Position numbers and translations under genes: made by a program. Shown here piece after piece: positions 20,366 to 34,973 of a stretch of DNA of 64,000 nt; position 1 is the stretch's first letter, and every line of letters starts with the position of its first letter. Origin of the DNA: Antedon mediterranea (taxonomy: Eukaryota > Echinodermata > Crinoidea > Comatulida > Antedonidae); contig NC_092670.1 of the NCBI RefSeq assembly GCF_964355755.1, forward strand, positions 23,559,201 through 23,623,200, in the 5' to 3' direction. The notes beneath the pieces are model-generated. The model saw only the letters and a list, made by a program, of their open reading frames with translations. It was not told where the DNA came from and made no database searches.

Positions 20366-23142
20366 TATTTGGCTACCTGCTCACTTCTTGCCTTAAATTA
20401 AAGGTTCATTTTGATGCAATGGTTGACGTTGTCTACTACCCACACCAGTCAATCGGTAACTTTGAAACCTCTGGCATTCTAGTTTTTGCAATTTTATCAT
20501 TAAAATTGATGAATGTTTCTAAAAATTGTAAGTAAAACATTGAAAATGTACTGTGGATGGGGAGAGGAGGGGAAGGTGAGTAGACTACAAAATCTGGACA
20601 GAATTTGAAACCATGACAATATGATATAGTGAATTTAAGGAAATAAATGTCATGAATTTTAGAAAATAGACTAATGTATGTAAACATGACTGTCTCTTTT
20701 GTACTCAACCCTATTAACCATTTGTATCTCATTTAATACAATGTTTTATTTCGTTCCCAGTTGTACAGTTGATTAAAGATATTTCACTCTGATTGGCTGG
20801 CTTCATACCGTTTGTGTCAATTTACCGCATCAATTCTCGGACACAATACGACAAGTTTTTGAACGGGTAAGGTTTTATTATCATCTTGTAAGGGTTGAAT
20901 GGTTTAATGATAATTGTCAGGCAAAGGTTTTTGTACAGCTGCTTCGTATACCTGTCTTATAGCTGGTCAATTACCATAGACTATAGCAACACTGAACTTG
21001 ATTAAAATTGTGTAAATATTAAATATCGCTTTTCAATTAAATAGTGCTTTTTAAACCAGGATTTGGAAGGTCTTATGCAGCTTGTTTTAATCATTAATTC
21101 CTAAATCAGTAGATCATAATTGTATAGAATATTAATAATGCAGTAACAAAAATATAGAACACCAAACAAACCAGGGTCCGGGAGTTAATTAATATAGGTT
21201 TATAGTTTTTCTTGCTCACTAAACCATGGACGAATTAGTATTAATCTGATAATATATAAGCATTGTGCAGTGTTCTTGAAGAGTCAACCGATACCAGATT
21301 CTGAAAACAAGCAAAGTCTTCCAAAACTTTAAATTTCTCTGCTTCTAATATATATTTAAACTAAAAATCTTTTTGCAACATTTTTGGGGGTTTGAGAATG
21401 GATATTTAATGGATATTCCATTTTGATGAAAACACAATGTACTGTTAACATAATTTAACGACATACAAAACAATGTAATCTTTCCCTGTGACAAAATTGC
21501 CAACAAAGAAAGTTGAATACCCTGGGAAATCCCCAGGTCCCCTGTAATTAGATATTTACTAGAATAGATCAGTATAATATATTTAAAAATAATATGGTAC
21601 GGAGATGCACTATACCCACCACAATGACCTTTCCTCTTGAGATCATGCATTCTTTGTCTTTCACTCTTCTTTTTTGTTCATTACACAATATGGAAGAAAT
21701 TAAATATAAATGTCTTTGGAATTTGAACATATAATTTGCTAATTTAACAAAACATTGACCAGACGTATAGTATTGATTGTAAATCGGTTTTTTTGGAAAT
21801 GAGTTTTGTGAATCGTAGAAATGTTTGAACAGATTGCGTTTGCTTTCCAATGTGCATTTGAATAGTTTCTTGGGAAATGTGCAAAATGCAACAAAGACAA
21901 AGACTTAGAGACACTCTAATTAGAGCTATATTGAGAAAGATGAGACATATTGCTATGGAAACATAACATGCTATCATCGACCGATAATGAAACTGCTCGT
22001 ATTTGTAATTTAGTAAATTACTTGATCTAAATAATGTGGTGTACCATAACAGTCCCTTCACCTGTGTGACTGGCAAAGGGAAAGCTCTTCATTGTAAAAT
22101 ATTGTAGTATGCTACAGTATGTGATTGTGAAGAAATAATAACTAAGATCTCACTTTAGGTTTGACGTAGATTAACTTTATTGATTATAAAATGTAAATTT
22201 ATTTATGAAAATTGGCAAGATAAGAAAGAAAATATTGAATTGTCTGGAATACACAGAGGGTTTGGCTTTTGGTGTTAAATTCTAAATTGCACATTGGTTG
22301 TTTCACAGAAAAGTGTCCCCATAAATACAGTAGGGATATATTAATAATGCTATTTCAATCTGAAGTTAAACCAAATGCATTGAAAGTGAATGTATTGGTA
22401 TTTCAACAAGGCAAACCTAGTCCACAAGTCTAACCTTAGCACCTCCCTCTTCTAACTTTACTCATCAACTAGCCATTAGAAAATTAATAACAACATCTCT
22501 ATAACTAAGTACACACTAAGTTGATTGACACTGTCGCGTAGTTGAATAAAACTGTCAACACCAATCATTTTAAACGACATTTTGACATTTTTCTACCCAA
22601 TGGCAATAAGGTATAGTGAGATTAAAATAGACATAGAAGAATTTAATAATTACTTTATAATTATATTCTATCATGTTCTCTTTAATGAATACAAAATGTC
22701 TTTCATAGGGTGGTGTTCCCCTGGATTTTCTGTAGCCCCATACCAGCTACCAAGCCTCTAGTCCAGAAAGATACACAGGTTTTTCATTGTTAGTCATATA
22801 AATTTACATTTTGACTGATGTTTTAATTTATAAGTTACATAAAAAATTGTGATTTTTTTAAAAAGTCAGAAAATCACACAATTAAAAAAAAAAAAGTAGT
22901 TAATGATATAGCAATTATAAAAACAAACAAAAATATGATGTAAAAGAAACAGGGAAAGTACAGAAAAAGATGAGAAACGAGGTACGATGAGAACAAAAAA
23001 GATGATAATATTACTAGGCATACTTGTTGTTATTCCATATAACTTACAGCAGCAGCAAGAGCACTGTCTGCTATTCTTATTTGTACAACTGATCATCTGA
23101 TATTTTACTATGGTTAAGTAATATAATTTAGTTAGATATGTA

Positions 23143-23189
23143 CTTTGCAATAAAGTACATATGACCCAATTATATGTACTTTTGCAAAG
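23143..23189. repeat. Short hairpin
   Basis: Arms 'ctttgcaataaagtacata' and 'tatgtacttttgcaaag' pair with a small bulge around the loop tgacccaatta. May be a foldback remnant; too short a loop and too AT-rich to claim a microRNA. Confidence 0.5.
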
Positions 23190-25751
23190 ATGAGGATGCT
23201 AGATGAATGTTCTTTTATATAACCTTAGACCTGGTTTTAGGTGTTATCTAAATAAAGTGTAGAAAATGGCAATTTTAGATATCATTTTGGAAAATTTACA
23301 CTTTCATAGCTACTAAACAATAATGAAATAAATTGTGTTTACAAAAATGAATGTGTAATTTTTTAATTTAAAAAAAACTACATGTCAGCATTCAAATAGG
23401 ATCTATCACACAGTAATGGTAAGTTTGTATTTTGGTTATTACAAATTCAACATTACTGTAGTCATTTAAATAGTGCGAACAAACACATTTCTAGGTTCAT
23501 TCACATTCTGTGTTGATCATCATCAACTTTATGTGAACCTGCAGTAGCAATGACCACATCTTAAACAGGCCCTGCTAATGACAGATAAACAACTATAGTT
23601 GAACCTACAGTGGGGGGTAGCTATTGGCTAGCACGTACATTCAGCTGAAGGGCGTATAACACGTATCTATGTTGGATCGTTGTTTTCAATTTGTCCGATT
23701 TATGAAACTCTATAGAATTAATTTAAAGTTAAGATGAAACCTATCCCTGATAATTAAGTTGAAAGTAAATTTAGAAAATGTAAACAATGGTTAATTAGGC
23801 TTTGGCTGACTCATCATGCTTGAATGCACGTCAAACCGCAGTCACTGAAGGATAATAACAAACCACATGAAGTTAAAAAAAACCAAAGAACTGCAATCAG
23901 AAGTATTTTTGTTAAGGACTCTGGATGTTTGTACATTATACAATGTGGTTATTGCACACATCCACAAACATAAGGCATCAGAGCTTTCCAGAATTATACT
24001 GGCAATGTTTTAAACTACGCATTTGAAAACTTCCCTGAAAAGAATGTTAATTAGCATACACACACAGTGGGCCTCAACTTTCATTTAGGTACACATATTT
24101 ATGCAAGATTAAATTACAGAAATTTCAAATCAACACATATATGATATTCTAATGCAAATGTTTATTTGTTTCATCATGGAGAAATAATATTTATCCATGG
24201 TTTCATTGTTTAAGAAAACAAATACCAGTGGATCAACAAAAAGCAAGATTTGTTTAGTCCTATCTATTATGTAAAAAACAAACAATATGTCTGGAGAAGG
24301 TTCTCATTTACACACCTGAAAGTGAATGTAGGTAATATCTTTTCAGACAACAATAGTCAATTTCCTAAAATAGCTCGGCTAAGCACCACTTCACACCTGT
24401 TCTTGAGTTACATCATTTTTATTTGAGTACAAAGATCAAAATTGAGTCAAAAGTAGGCTAATGTGGTAGGGTAAGACACACACCCTTTAAAATTACTCAT
24501 TCACAGCTGGGATATGCTATTATTATGAGATCAGGTAGAACGAGAAATTGGGCAATGAAGAATTTGTATGTGTTTTCATTCAATGCAACATTTTCAGTGT
24601 GGCTTTCCTTGTCTGGGAAGTTGTGCTGTTTTCAATAATACCGTAATACCGTATTTACCCCCTGAATTTGTACCTTGGGACTATACAAAGTTACAGACAG
24701 TAATATTAACAATAATAATTCACATTTTATTGAGCAACTCTAATAAAAAAACAACACAAAATGTATTTCTTGATGAGCGTGTTTATGCATTTACAAAAGA
24801 AAGTAAAGAGCAGAATAAATGATGTGATTAAAATTGTTAACATTATATTTGTTAAATGTCTATGTCTGAAACTTGAACATTTACGACAGTGCTTTTATAC
24901 CAACTCATGACTGCTGCGTTTATTTGACTGCAAGGCACATTTAACTGCAGTGTTTATTGGTTGTTTACTGTAATGTACAAAGATAAAATATTACAGGAAT
25001 GCATCTTACTTCTAAATGTGATATTTTTATTAAAAAATTAATTAATATTATTGATGAAAATCGTCAGATTATCTCAGGCAGTTAAAGAGTTTCAGTAAGA
25101 AAAGTAATTCAAAGCCAAATCGTTACTAGTAAAGTAGCGTGAGTTGCGATCGTACAATGCTCATTATTCCGTAGCTGTATCTTCTTAATCTTGATTCATT
25201 CCCGCTGTTGTCACAGCAATAAATCAAACTCTCTATTCTTCATTTTCTAATCTGTTCTTTTTTCCAAGATTGCAAGAACAAAGCTTTATCCAACTAAATC
25301 ATGTATGAAAAAATTATTTTTTTAATTTAGAGTATTTTAATCAACATTTTTTTTTGGAAAAGAAAAGGCATTATTATTTTGTAGCTTGATGAATTTATCA
25401 GCCTATTCTAAGAATTAATTTTCTGTGTCAGTGAACTATCATCTTTTCTCTTTCTGGAACAGGCGCATAAAAAGTTTACATTATTATTAATATTAATATA
25501 CTGTACATGCTGCTTACCAATCCATGTTGTAGTTTCATTTAATTAGAACAAAGCATAAAGACTTATTTGAATTTAATAGAAATTAATATTTGAAGGAAGA
25601 TAGTGAAAGTTATCCAACATGTAAACTTTTGTTTTATGATGGGACACAATTTATCAGTTCTATCAAATTTATGAAAATTGAAGGCCTCCTCACCCATCAA
25701 CACTAAAATTCCGTACTAAACCCTAGTGGTCTGTTTAGATGTTGCATGATA

Positions 25752-25860
25752 CAGTAGAACCTTTAGGAGAACACCTTTGGGTCCATCCATTGCGTGTTCC
25801 TTTAGGTGTCTCTTGAATAGTGGTGTCCCAAAGGGGAAGAATCCTGGGCTTACTGATGTA
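25752..25860. repeat. MITE relic of the 'tacagtagaac' family
   Basis: Begins 'tacagtagaacctt', contains 'acacctttgggtcc' and later 'ggtgtcccaaagg' in inverted orientation. Same family as 7256, 12329 and 47144. Confidence 0.6.
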
Positions 25861-27811
25861 ATATACCTCTATGAATATTTGCCAGAGGTTTGAAATTTAA
25901 GAGGCTGTCACTGCACACAGGGTGATCAACACGGTATATTACCAGACAAGGAAATACGTACCGTAAGTCATTTGGATATTATGGGGTTATAAAGTTTTCC
26001 AATGTAAGTATGAGGAAATGCTCAAACTAATGTGTGGGCATATTTTTTTTGGACCAGCTCACTGGTTGTTTTGCCATGGATATTAACCACAACTAGGAAT
26101 GTTAATTAGTAAGATATAGGTCGAGGTTGGCTGCCTAATGTATAAGCTAATCCCTCCAGGAAAAATACACCTTCTCTCAGACTATTTACTTCTTGCCTCA
26201 ATGTCTCTTGTGCTCTATGTATTTGGATCTAAAGTAGGTAATTCTGCGATTACTTATTAATTGCCCACTTGGAGTGCAGTTGTAATGTGAAGGATTGTTC
26301 TGCCTACTGTATCGTAAACATGTAGTCAATTCAGCAGTATAGTAAAGTAGAAAATATATTCTTGAAAATGAATCCAAAATGAAAATACAGAGGCCTAAAT
26401 AAATATCAGTATAAAAGCAACTCTGAAAAAAGTTAGGCAAGCATAATGTTGTGATTCTATATTTTGAATATGGTACTGTAGTATCATTATTCCTGAAGGG
26501 CCGAAATATCTCTATTTCAAGAATAAATGACTGCTTGGCACGCCATACTTGAACCTTTGTTCATTCTTTGATTGTCGCCTTGTTTGTTTGTTTTTATTTC
26601 GAATCCATCTCATACATCATACAAAAAAAAACAGTCAAATGAAAACATCAGAGAAAAAAATAAGGATTTGATGAATTCAGGACAACCCAATTAATTCTAA
26701 AAAAAGAAGTAGTTTCCATCGTGGTCCGATAAAATAAAGTCAAATTTAGTGGACCTTATGTTTATCTGTATTTTAATTTTTTTTTTCAGAAGAAATTTAA
26801 ACTTTTGATATTATAAGTGTGAATGGTTGTGTAAGGAGGTGGGTGGTCTATAACTAGTACTGTATAAGCAATGAATAATAGGAAAACAATTCAAGAAAAC
26901 CCTAGAGTATTTAGACAATTATTCCATTGCTAACTTTCCAATTGTTTATAATTGATAACTTCCTCTCTGTTAATTGAAGAAATTTAATCTAAAAGCAGAA
27001 AAAAGGGACTCAGGCTGGAAAGCAGTGGTGGTCTCTGTCAATCACCAGGACATTTTAGCGTTATTTCTCCAGTGTATCAATTATCCAGACCCCCCTTCAA
27101 GATTGCAACTGCTGTGCAACCACAATTTAAGACCCCAAACTTGTGAAGGTCGTCTCATTTTTAGTTCTGGTCCAGCTGTAGTAACTGTCGACAGTGCTTG
27201 AGGGGCTTTGAAGCTCAATGGCTTCGGAAATAAACAATTGAGAAGGACAGTGGCCCTACAAACATAAAGTATAAATGTACTTTTTTGGTTAGGATTCAAC
27301 GAATTGACGGCCTTTTATCCGCAAAGCATTGAACTATCAAAGCACAAGTATACTTAAATATAATGAAAGAAGTGAGGTTGTTGTACCAGATGATGCATGA
27401 CATTCTGAATACATTGAACTTTGATTATGGTGTAAATGAGCGGAAGTTTACCTTGATGTAGGCTACTAAAGAATAGGTTATGGTACGCTGTTTTGAACTA
27501 TAAAGTTTTCTTATCGTGTTGAAGCATGAAATAAGTTACGGTTCAACTTCTTCATCTTAGATGTAAATTGAAGTTAAATTTTCCTAAATTGTAAAAATTC
27601 ACAAAATGTAATAACATGTAATCAAGGCTATGCAATCAACTCCAGTATATTTCCACTTGAAATATAAAAGAGCCTAAGAATTAATACTCTCAAAATCTAG
27701 ACACTGAACGTTTTTTAGCTACTGCTTACGGCCTATTTCTGGTTCTGCATTTAAATTTATTTGCAACTTTATAAAGAAATCTCTTTTATACTTTGTAAAT
27801 GCTCCCCACGA

Positions 27812-28125
27812 ACACCCCCACAAAGAATCTTTTTCGTAATAATTATTTAGCATCCCAGTATTACTATTATTAATTTTTTCTACAGTTGAAATGTTCATTA
27901 TTTAAAAACAGTTTACATACAAGGCATTGACATCCCCATGAAGAATCTTTTGTACATTGTTAAATCATAACAAATTACTTATCAATACTACAATAGTGTT
28001 TACATTTTTTTTTGCTGTGCGAAAGTTCATTATAATATACTGAGCATTAATAAAACTAAACACTTTTTGACAACTATCAAGTATTGGCATCCCCACGAAG
28101 TAAGTATCCATTGTATATACTAGAT
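27812..28125. repeat. Degenerate tandem repeat, about three units
   Basis: The segment 'ccccacaaagaatctttt', then 'catccccatgaagaatcttt', then 'catccccacgaagtaagta' recur at about 130-160 bp spacing, with 'gaaatgttcatta'/'gaaagttcattat' in the first two. Old, eroded duplication. Confidence 0.55.
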
Positions 28126-31100
28126 TGTTCTTATACAAAACATAGAGGTATACAAACTATTTAGCACTGTATTTGGTAAAATACAATTAGCATTGTTGTC
28201 AGCTGTTATTGTCTACATCCCTCACCTTGAATTCTTTTCAGTCAATTTCACGCACCAGATATCGTTAATGATTGATATGTGCTCACTAACCGCAAGCAAG
28301 ACGATTGAGCTGGTCACTATAAAAACAAGTTGATTGTGAACTGACAGATACACATCTCACGTCTGTTACATTTGATTTCAAATTGAGGGTCTGCAATTTA
28401 CATAATCTTTAATTGATGTAAGATGGATGTCAAGTTTTCCTTAAATATACACTTTTTGGGAGTGCCACGTCAGTTGTGACAAAACATAATTTAATTCTTC
28501 AGACACTGATGAATCAAACAAATATGAATTCCCTATGCACTTTTAATAGATAATCTCTATCCTGATGTTTTGTTGTCTTTTTACCATTCTACTGTATTAA
28601 CAGTATTACTCGTAATAAGACTTTGTTTATGTAGAGCATCTTATGTTTGTCTTGTGAACAGGATTGCCACATTTAAGAAGGATAGTGAATGAATTTGCTT
28701 ATGGTTATCCTTGGCAATTTGCCTAAATATATAAATTACGATTTAAAAAAAACCAATCTAGCGCCTAGTAGTAGAGCCTTAAGAATGTATTGTTTTTTTC
28801 CCTCCTCAAAAATTATCAGGAAATTTCCATGGGAGGATGGTTCAAAATATATGGAATCTCTTGCGATTATCGGGTGACTTGGGAGGTTTGTTGTATAGTG
28901 TATTAGTAATATATTTTTTCAATTTGAATGTTTGTTATCATTGTGCAGCAATGTTTGACTGCCTTACGGTTGATGTGGCTCATTTATCATATTAATTGGT
29001 TTCATAATATGCATGTAGGATTTTGGAATCAAAATGTCAAATCTAACATCCTCGCTCCGTCATAATACCAAAGATATGCTTAATAATTAGCATAATTTTT
29101 GTAATGTTCGTACAATGTAATCTGTTTTTTGTTGCTTTCTATTTGAATGAAGTATAGTACTAGGATGAAATATGGATCAACAACATTTCAAAATGCATAA
29201 AAATAGAATTGTTTAAGCTGTTATTCACTTATAGTTTAAATATAGTAGCCTGTGCTTTTTTTAAGATTCTGCAATGACCATTCAATTTTCCCTCATCAAT
29301 GTTCTGTTTTTTTTTGCTGGTAATTTAAATTAAATTAAAACGTAAAGGTAGACAACGATATATTGAAGACAAAGGAAACAAAATCTGAAAATGAGCGAAT
29401 ACAATTTCAGTACAAATCATTATGTTGTAAATTTTATCATAGTATCAGTTAAGATCATGTTTATAGACATTGGATATATTACATTTAAAATATATATGTA
29501 AAGTAGATAGAGTACGGTAATGCATCTTCATGACATGCATCAATATACTATAATAGCTTTAAGCTAATCAAATCATTGATACTGATGTCTGTCCTATTTT
29601 AAGATGAACTTTATATTTAAAATCGGGGCGGATTTTGTTCATTCTCACAGATTTCCTCATTTACTTTATTGTTTCTTAATTAATTGATTAACCGGGCGGT
29701 TTAGAATTTCTTCTATGACGGTAAATTAATATATTTTTATAGTATAGATAATATATAATTGCCATAACATCATTGATTGTTTGCTTGGATTAATGAATTC
29801 TTTAATTGTGTCGGTTTAAAGCATTGTTTCTTTAAAATTCAAATTTGGAGTTTTATTATATTACTAATGTACCATCAACTTTAAACATAGAAAAGAAGAG
29901 TAACAATGAAATCTACGTTGTTTTATTTATAATTGTTCTTGGGGGACTCTCCATGAGTTGAAAGTTAAACCGCTTTCTTTTAAAATACAAATCAGGTATT
30001 GTCTGCATGCTTTAACAATAAATGACTAAATTAAATATCTAGTAAATGTTCTGTTTGATATTTTGTAATTTTGCAGTTCGTTTCTACTATTGGATGTCTG
30101 CAATCCAGCAGACATTTTTGGGTTAGAATCTCAGTTTGGAGGGCTTTTTTATTCATATAGATTTCCTCTTCTTTACTGTTTATGAATTAATTATTTAATT
30201 TTCAGTATATAAGTGGTAGTATTGTATAGACAGATATCTGAAGGTTGTTTGGGATGTTGAGGACCAATGACAATGGAAACTAGATTTTAATCTTGATGTT
30301 TGGATTATCCGTGTTATCACACACAGTGCACACATACACGTTAAAATATGCACGGACATAACATGCAAACAAAATTGTTGTTTACTTTTTGAAACTATGC
30401 TTGCAGGTTTTTTACTTATCTGGTAGCAGCTGTCTTAAATCTCTTGCCGAATTAGAACCATGTGCAAGTAATATCTGCCACTGTAGTCTGAGGATTATAC
30501 AGGATTACTATTAACAATAGCAATAATGGTAGAAATAATAATTGCATACACAATTATCAAGAATATGCCCTCAACCTTTGGGGATTAACAGTTAAAAGCA
30601 GGGAACAATCAGCTATGATGATTAATAAGGCCCCTTACATAATAAGCCTTTTAAATAATTACCATAATTAATTATTAGTGAGAAAATAATTTATCAAAAA
30701 ACATCTTTTCATTTATTATCAAGGTTCTGCTACCTTGTTGGATAGTCTGTCTGTTGGTTAGTTCAGTTGGTCCTGCCTAAATGTTTTGTTATTTATTATG
30801 TAGGGGGTTACCCCGGTGAACTGGTTTACAAAATAGCCCCTGTATCAGGGGGATTACCACCTATCTGATAGGACAGTGATTAATTCACTATTGGTAATCC
30901 TTGGCCACATTGCCTAAAGACATAAAAAAGTTTTAGAATAATTATTGCAGTTTGAGGAGAATCAACATTTTGTTTGTTTGCTTGGTGTAAAGTTCAAGTT
31001 TTTATTCTGCTACATTTTAAGAAATACTCACTATTTTATTATAAACATTTTAATGAAAGTGGATTTAATTAAGAGACCACACCAATTGTATACATTAATA

Positions 31101-31659
31101 ATAATTAACAAAATCTAATTTATGTTCAGATTGGCTTAAACAAACTAAAAACATTAAACAATCCAATCAGAATGTAAACATCCTGATGATAGTAATAGCG
31201 CCAACTTGGTGGCCATCTTAATTTATGAGACATTTATAAGTACAAGATTTATTTTTCGTAGCAGAAATAAAATTATACTGTTTTTTAAATCGAGGACAAG
31301 AAATATATTAAATTTAATTGCTTTATACGGGTTTACTGACATTTTGCAATACAGTACTTGGTTTAGAAATTGGCTATTATTTTTGTATAGCATCGTTTGG
31401 ATTTGTATGGATCTTATTTAAAGATTTGATAGGAATTATAGGAGAAATGATGCATTTCTATTAATTTTTTTGTTATTTAACTAAAGTAATATAAATTGAT
31501 AATTTCTGTGATAACATATAGGATAGTATAATACAATACCACTCTTATATTGAAACCAGCCTTTATTTAGAATTTATTTTAATATTAAACAACAAAAACT
31601 ACAAATTTAAAAGACTGAGATTTTGGGCGGGGTAAGGCAGGGCCCACTGAATAATGAGT

Positions 31660-31780
31660 TACTAATAAATTCATTCTTTCTTTATTTCATATAAAACATT
31701 AAAAGAGGCAAAAACCACCATGCAACAAGTTACCACTAGTGGCCAAAGGCCAGATTGTGGGTAACTTTTACATGCATGTA
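31660..31780 (-). repeat. LINE 3' end, minus orientation
   Basis: On the minus strand: a hairpin-like 'ggccactagtgg', then 'catggtggtttttgcctc', then 'gaaataaagaaagaatgaa', the same order (hairpin, AATAAA, short repeats) as the other LINE tails in this window. Confidence 0.5.
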
Positions 31781-32140
31781 CCATCAGAAATATACAAAAA
31801 TTGCAACATACAAAATTATAAATTATACAAAGATGAGTTTTCCCTCAGTTCATTGCAATAATAGAAATCTGTCTTTAGTTTGGTTTCCATTTGGATACTG
31901 CACTGATGTGCAATGCAAGCAAGTTGACAAAAACATGTGAGATAGTTTGGATAGTCTATTACTTGCAGTACATCCTAGTGCGAACTGAGTTTAGCTACGG
32001 TGACATCATCAACATGACACTCATCTTTAATATCATTGCACAATAATTTGCTGTAAGTAAACCATCAGCCCAACTCCTCGTAAATACTCAAAATGAAGGG
32101 ACCTTTATGCTATATTCTACCATAGTAGAGCTGTAGGCCT

Positions 32141-32250
32141 ACTGTAGCTTGTAAATGCTTGCCTTCCAACCCCCAGGTCAGGTCCAGGGTTCAATCATGA
32201 CCTAGTGCCAGGGTTGTAACTCACAACTTTCAACTCCTAAAATATTTTTA
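32141..32250 (+). repeat. tRNA-derived SINE (family 2), copy 1
   Basis: Shares 'tgcttgccttcca', 'ggtccagggttcaatc', 'tgacct', 'tgccaggg' and 'ctcacaactttcaactcc' with 48085-48200. The B-box-like GGTTCAATC is at 32188-32196; the A-box region 'ctgtagctt' is shortened relative to the 48 kb copy. Confidence 0.65.
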
Positions 32251-32629
32251 TTTTATTATATTCAATCAAAACCAACAGCGATAATTACCGCCACTAATAG
32301 GTTTGATACAAACAAAGCCAGAAATGCTTATTTCAAATGCCTAATGGGACCCCAGCTCCATACAGCACCCGATATTCCCAGATGGTCTCCGATTTAAGAC
32401 TTAATAAACATGATAAATTATAAAATAGTTTATCTATCCTGTAATTAATGAGTAACTAGCTGTTGGGATGAAATGAAAAAAAAACCAATTAAGTACCGTT
32501 TTCATAAATATTTTCATTATATTGAACCAGAGAACCTAATTGTTACTACTAACTGTATAAACTGAAATTATTCTTGTGAGACAAATATTGATCTTTATTC
32601 GGAACAGAGAATTGATTCAATTGACAGGG

Positions 32630-32733
32630 CCGTAGCCACCAGAACGATTGGTAATGTTTCAGCCTGACCACTTCACATGGTCTTTGACAACCCTGTTGCT
32701 TTGTCCTTTGATTGTGGCTACGGCACCGATTGT
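32630..32733. repeat. Foldback repeat with gccgtagccac arms
   Basis: Left 'gggccgtagccacc', right 'tgtggctacggcaccgattg'; the 11-base arms gccgtagccac and gtggctacggc are perfect complements. About 100 bp, no ORF. Confidence 0.6.
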
Positions 32734-34889
32734 GAAGACAAAATACTGTACAGTATATAGATTATCTCCTTAGGCAATTATTCTAGAAGAAAGGGTTCCA
32801 CTGTTTAAAAGAATTAAAGTATACAATAAAAGCAAACTTTCTTATTCAATTCAAGACAATCAAATTATTATTTGTTGTGTCATAGTATTTGGCTATTTAG
32901 TCTTGTATAAGGGATCCATTGTTGATAATGAAAAAAAAAGAAGAGAAGAAAAGGTTGTTGGAAAGCCAGAATTAAATGTAACTTTTAAGTTCAGGAGAGG
33001 GTCACATTGTACCTGGAGGCAACTTATTATTGATAGCAACATTGGGAATAAAATCTCATAAAACCATTTGAAGATTTACTTGTAATAGTCTACCGTAGGT
33101 ATAGATTATGATAAGAGTGAATAATTGCTGAATTATCCCAATGTATGTATGCCTAATATCCTATTACCATACACCAATAAATCACCTCATTTTGAATATA
33201 TTTTCCATTATTTTATTGTTGTCTAGGCACATTGCCAAATGACATTACCAATAATGATTTTAATCAATTCCCTGACAGGTGGTAATTGTACATGTAGGAC
33301 AATCTTACAAGATCCTCTACTTAAACTGAAATCTCATAAAATATCTTGAGAGTGAAGTTGTTTGTAATGTTTGACAACATATTGTAGTACTTTTACAAGA
33401 TTTGAACCTGGCTCCTTGGAATTCGTAGGTGAGTATTATAAGCTTCAACGAACAACACCTATTGCATTTGTCCCCAATCATTTACCCTTTATGGCCCCAA
33501 ACTACCGCTATATTTCTCTATTATTTATTTTCTTATATTTAATTCCTGATTAATAAATAAATTATATAATTATAGGTCATATTTGCATATTGAATACTTT
33601 TGTTTAATTAAACAGAAATGATCCTTAATGGGATGAACAAAAAAAGCATGATACTGTATTTATATTGAAAGCATTTTTTATGAAACTCTGTATAACTTAA
33701 GATGAAATTTAATTCAATAATAAGCCTCAAGAAATAGGCAATGTAAAAGGATAAACATTTCTTTGTTTTTATTATCAAATGACTTATGAATAAGCAATGT
33801 ACAGTAGTAGTAGGCATATACAACATTGAGACCATACATGATGTTTGTTTTCTCCATGGGATAGGAACTCTATAAATTTAATCAGTTACTTCAGAAAGAT
33901 GTAAGGGCAGCTGATGTTGTAAATTATATTAATTCATTAGCAATGAAGGTTACATTGCAAATGTTGTAGGCCATACAAATGTGTTTAATTTATTATGTTT
34001 AATCAGATGATGTTAATAATCTGAAATTATTCTTTTGCAGATTAGGAATATGTATTGGTAGACATTTTCATTCTACCGTGCTCACACATTTTACACACTA
34101 TGTATTGTAGGGCCTACACACAATTTTGGAAGTAAAAAGAACTTTTCTTAAATTTTGGTTAGAATATGAAAGTTGTGTGTGTGTGTTTCCCACGTTTAAT
34201 TTCTACTTAAAAATGGTTGAGAGATGGCATTATATTATCCTGTGCTTTATGTATAAATTATGTAGATCTTAAAAATATTTTTAGTAACAATGTACCGTAT
34301 GTATTAATACCATTGGGAACAGGACGAAACATGATACAAGAAAAATAGCAGCTATAAAATATGAAACGCTGTACGAATAATTAGATTATTCCTGCTTCGG
34401 TGAAGATGAAAACAGATACTTATAACAAATAAGTTTTAGAATAGATATTACTTTCTGTATGCAGCTCAATATCACATTAAAATCACATCGGAAACTGTGT
34501 TATGAGCGTACAGTAATCAACTACAGCAGGCAGCCATAAGGTGAACAGAATGTGATGATGTGATACAAATAGTAGGTCTAAATAATATGTTGTCTATTCT
34601 TCTGTACAGATATAATAGTGTTTTTCTTTACAAATAGTTTATTTATTTCAAAGATGACCAATACTTGATGCAGATGATGCTGTATATAATGTACCCTAGT
34701 AGTAACTTGAGACAGTTTTTATGTCATGTTTATTGTGCCCATGCAACGACATTGGGTTGTGCTTTCTCACTTGATCCCTCATTTTTGGCAAATTATAAAC
34801 AAATGACACAATATCTGTAGGTTCTAGATCATCGCAAATTGAACTAAGCTCTGTTCAAGCCAAAAGTGGTAGAGAAAACAGTTGTTTGT

Positions 34890-34970
34890 TCCATGCACTA
34901 GATCACTCGTTGATAGACCTACCCCTAGGATTGTAAGGCAAGAATGCTAATCACCAGGCTATAGTGCCAC
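34890..34970 (-). repeat. tRNA-like SINE head, minus orientation
   Basis: The complement reads 'ggtggcactatagcctggtg' and then 'attagcattcttgccttaca', with an A-box-like tagcctggtg and the 'cttgcctt' step seen at 48100-48125. The B-box part is degenerate. It ends next to the minisatellite. Confidence 0.5.
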
Positions 34971-34973
34971 CTT

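Larger units (their letters stand above)
20368..34889. other. Gene-poor intergenic stretch, part 2
   Basis: No coding exon could be supported. A GC-richer patch at 26974-27299 has overlapping ORFs on both strands but no recognisable domain and no splice context. Contents: a small hairpin at 23.1 kb, a MITE at 25.75 kb, degenerate repeats at 27.8-28.1 kb, a LINE 3' end at 31.7 kb, a SINE at 32.1 kb and an inverted repeat at 32.6 kb. The rest is AT-rich sequence in which I see nothing. Confidence 0.65.

Noticed and set aside
23143-23189. microRNA precursor
   Set aside because: The hairpin is short (about 47 nt), AT-rich and lacks a clear arm of 22 paired bases on both sides.
26974-27299. Overlapping ORFs on both strands in a GC-richer patch
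   Set aside because: Neither peptide resembles a known family and no exon borders fit; probably an old repeat.
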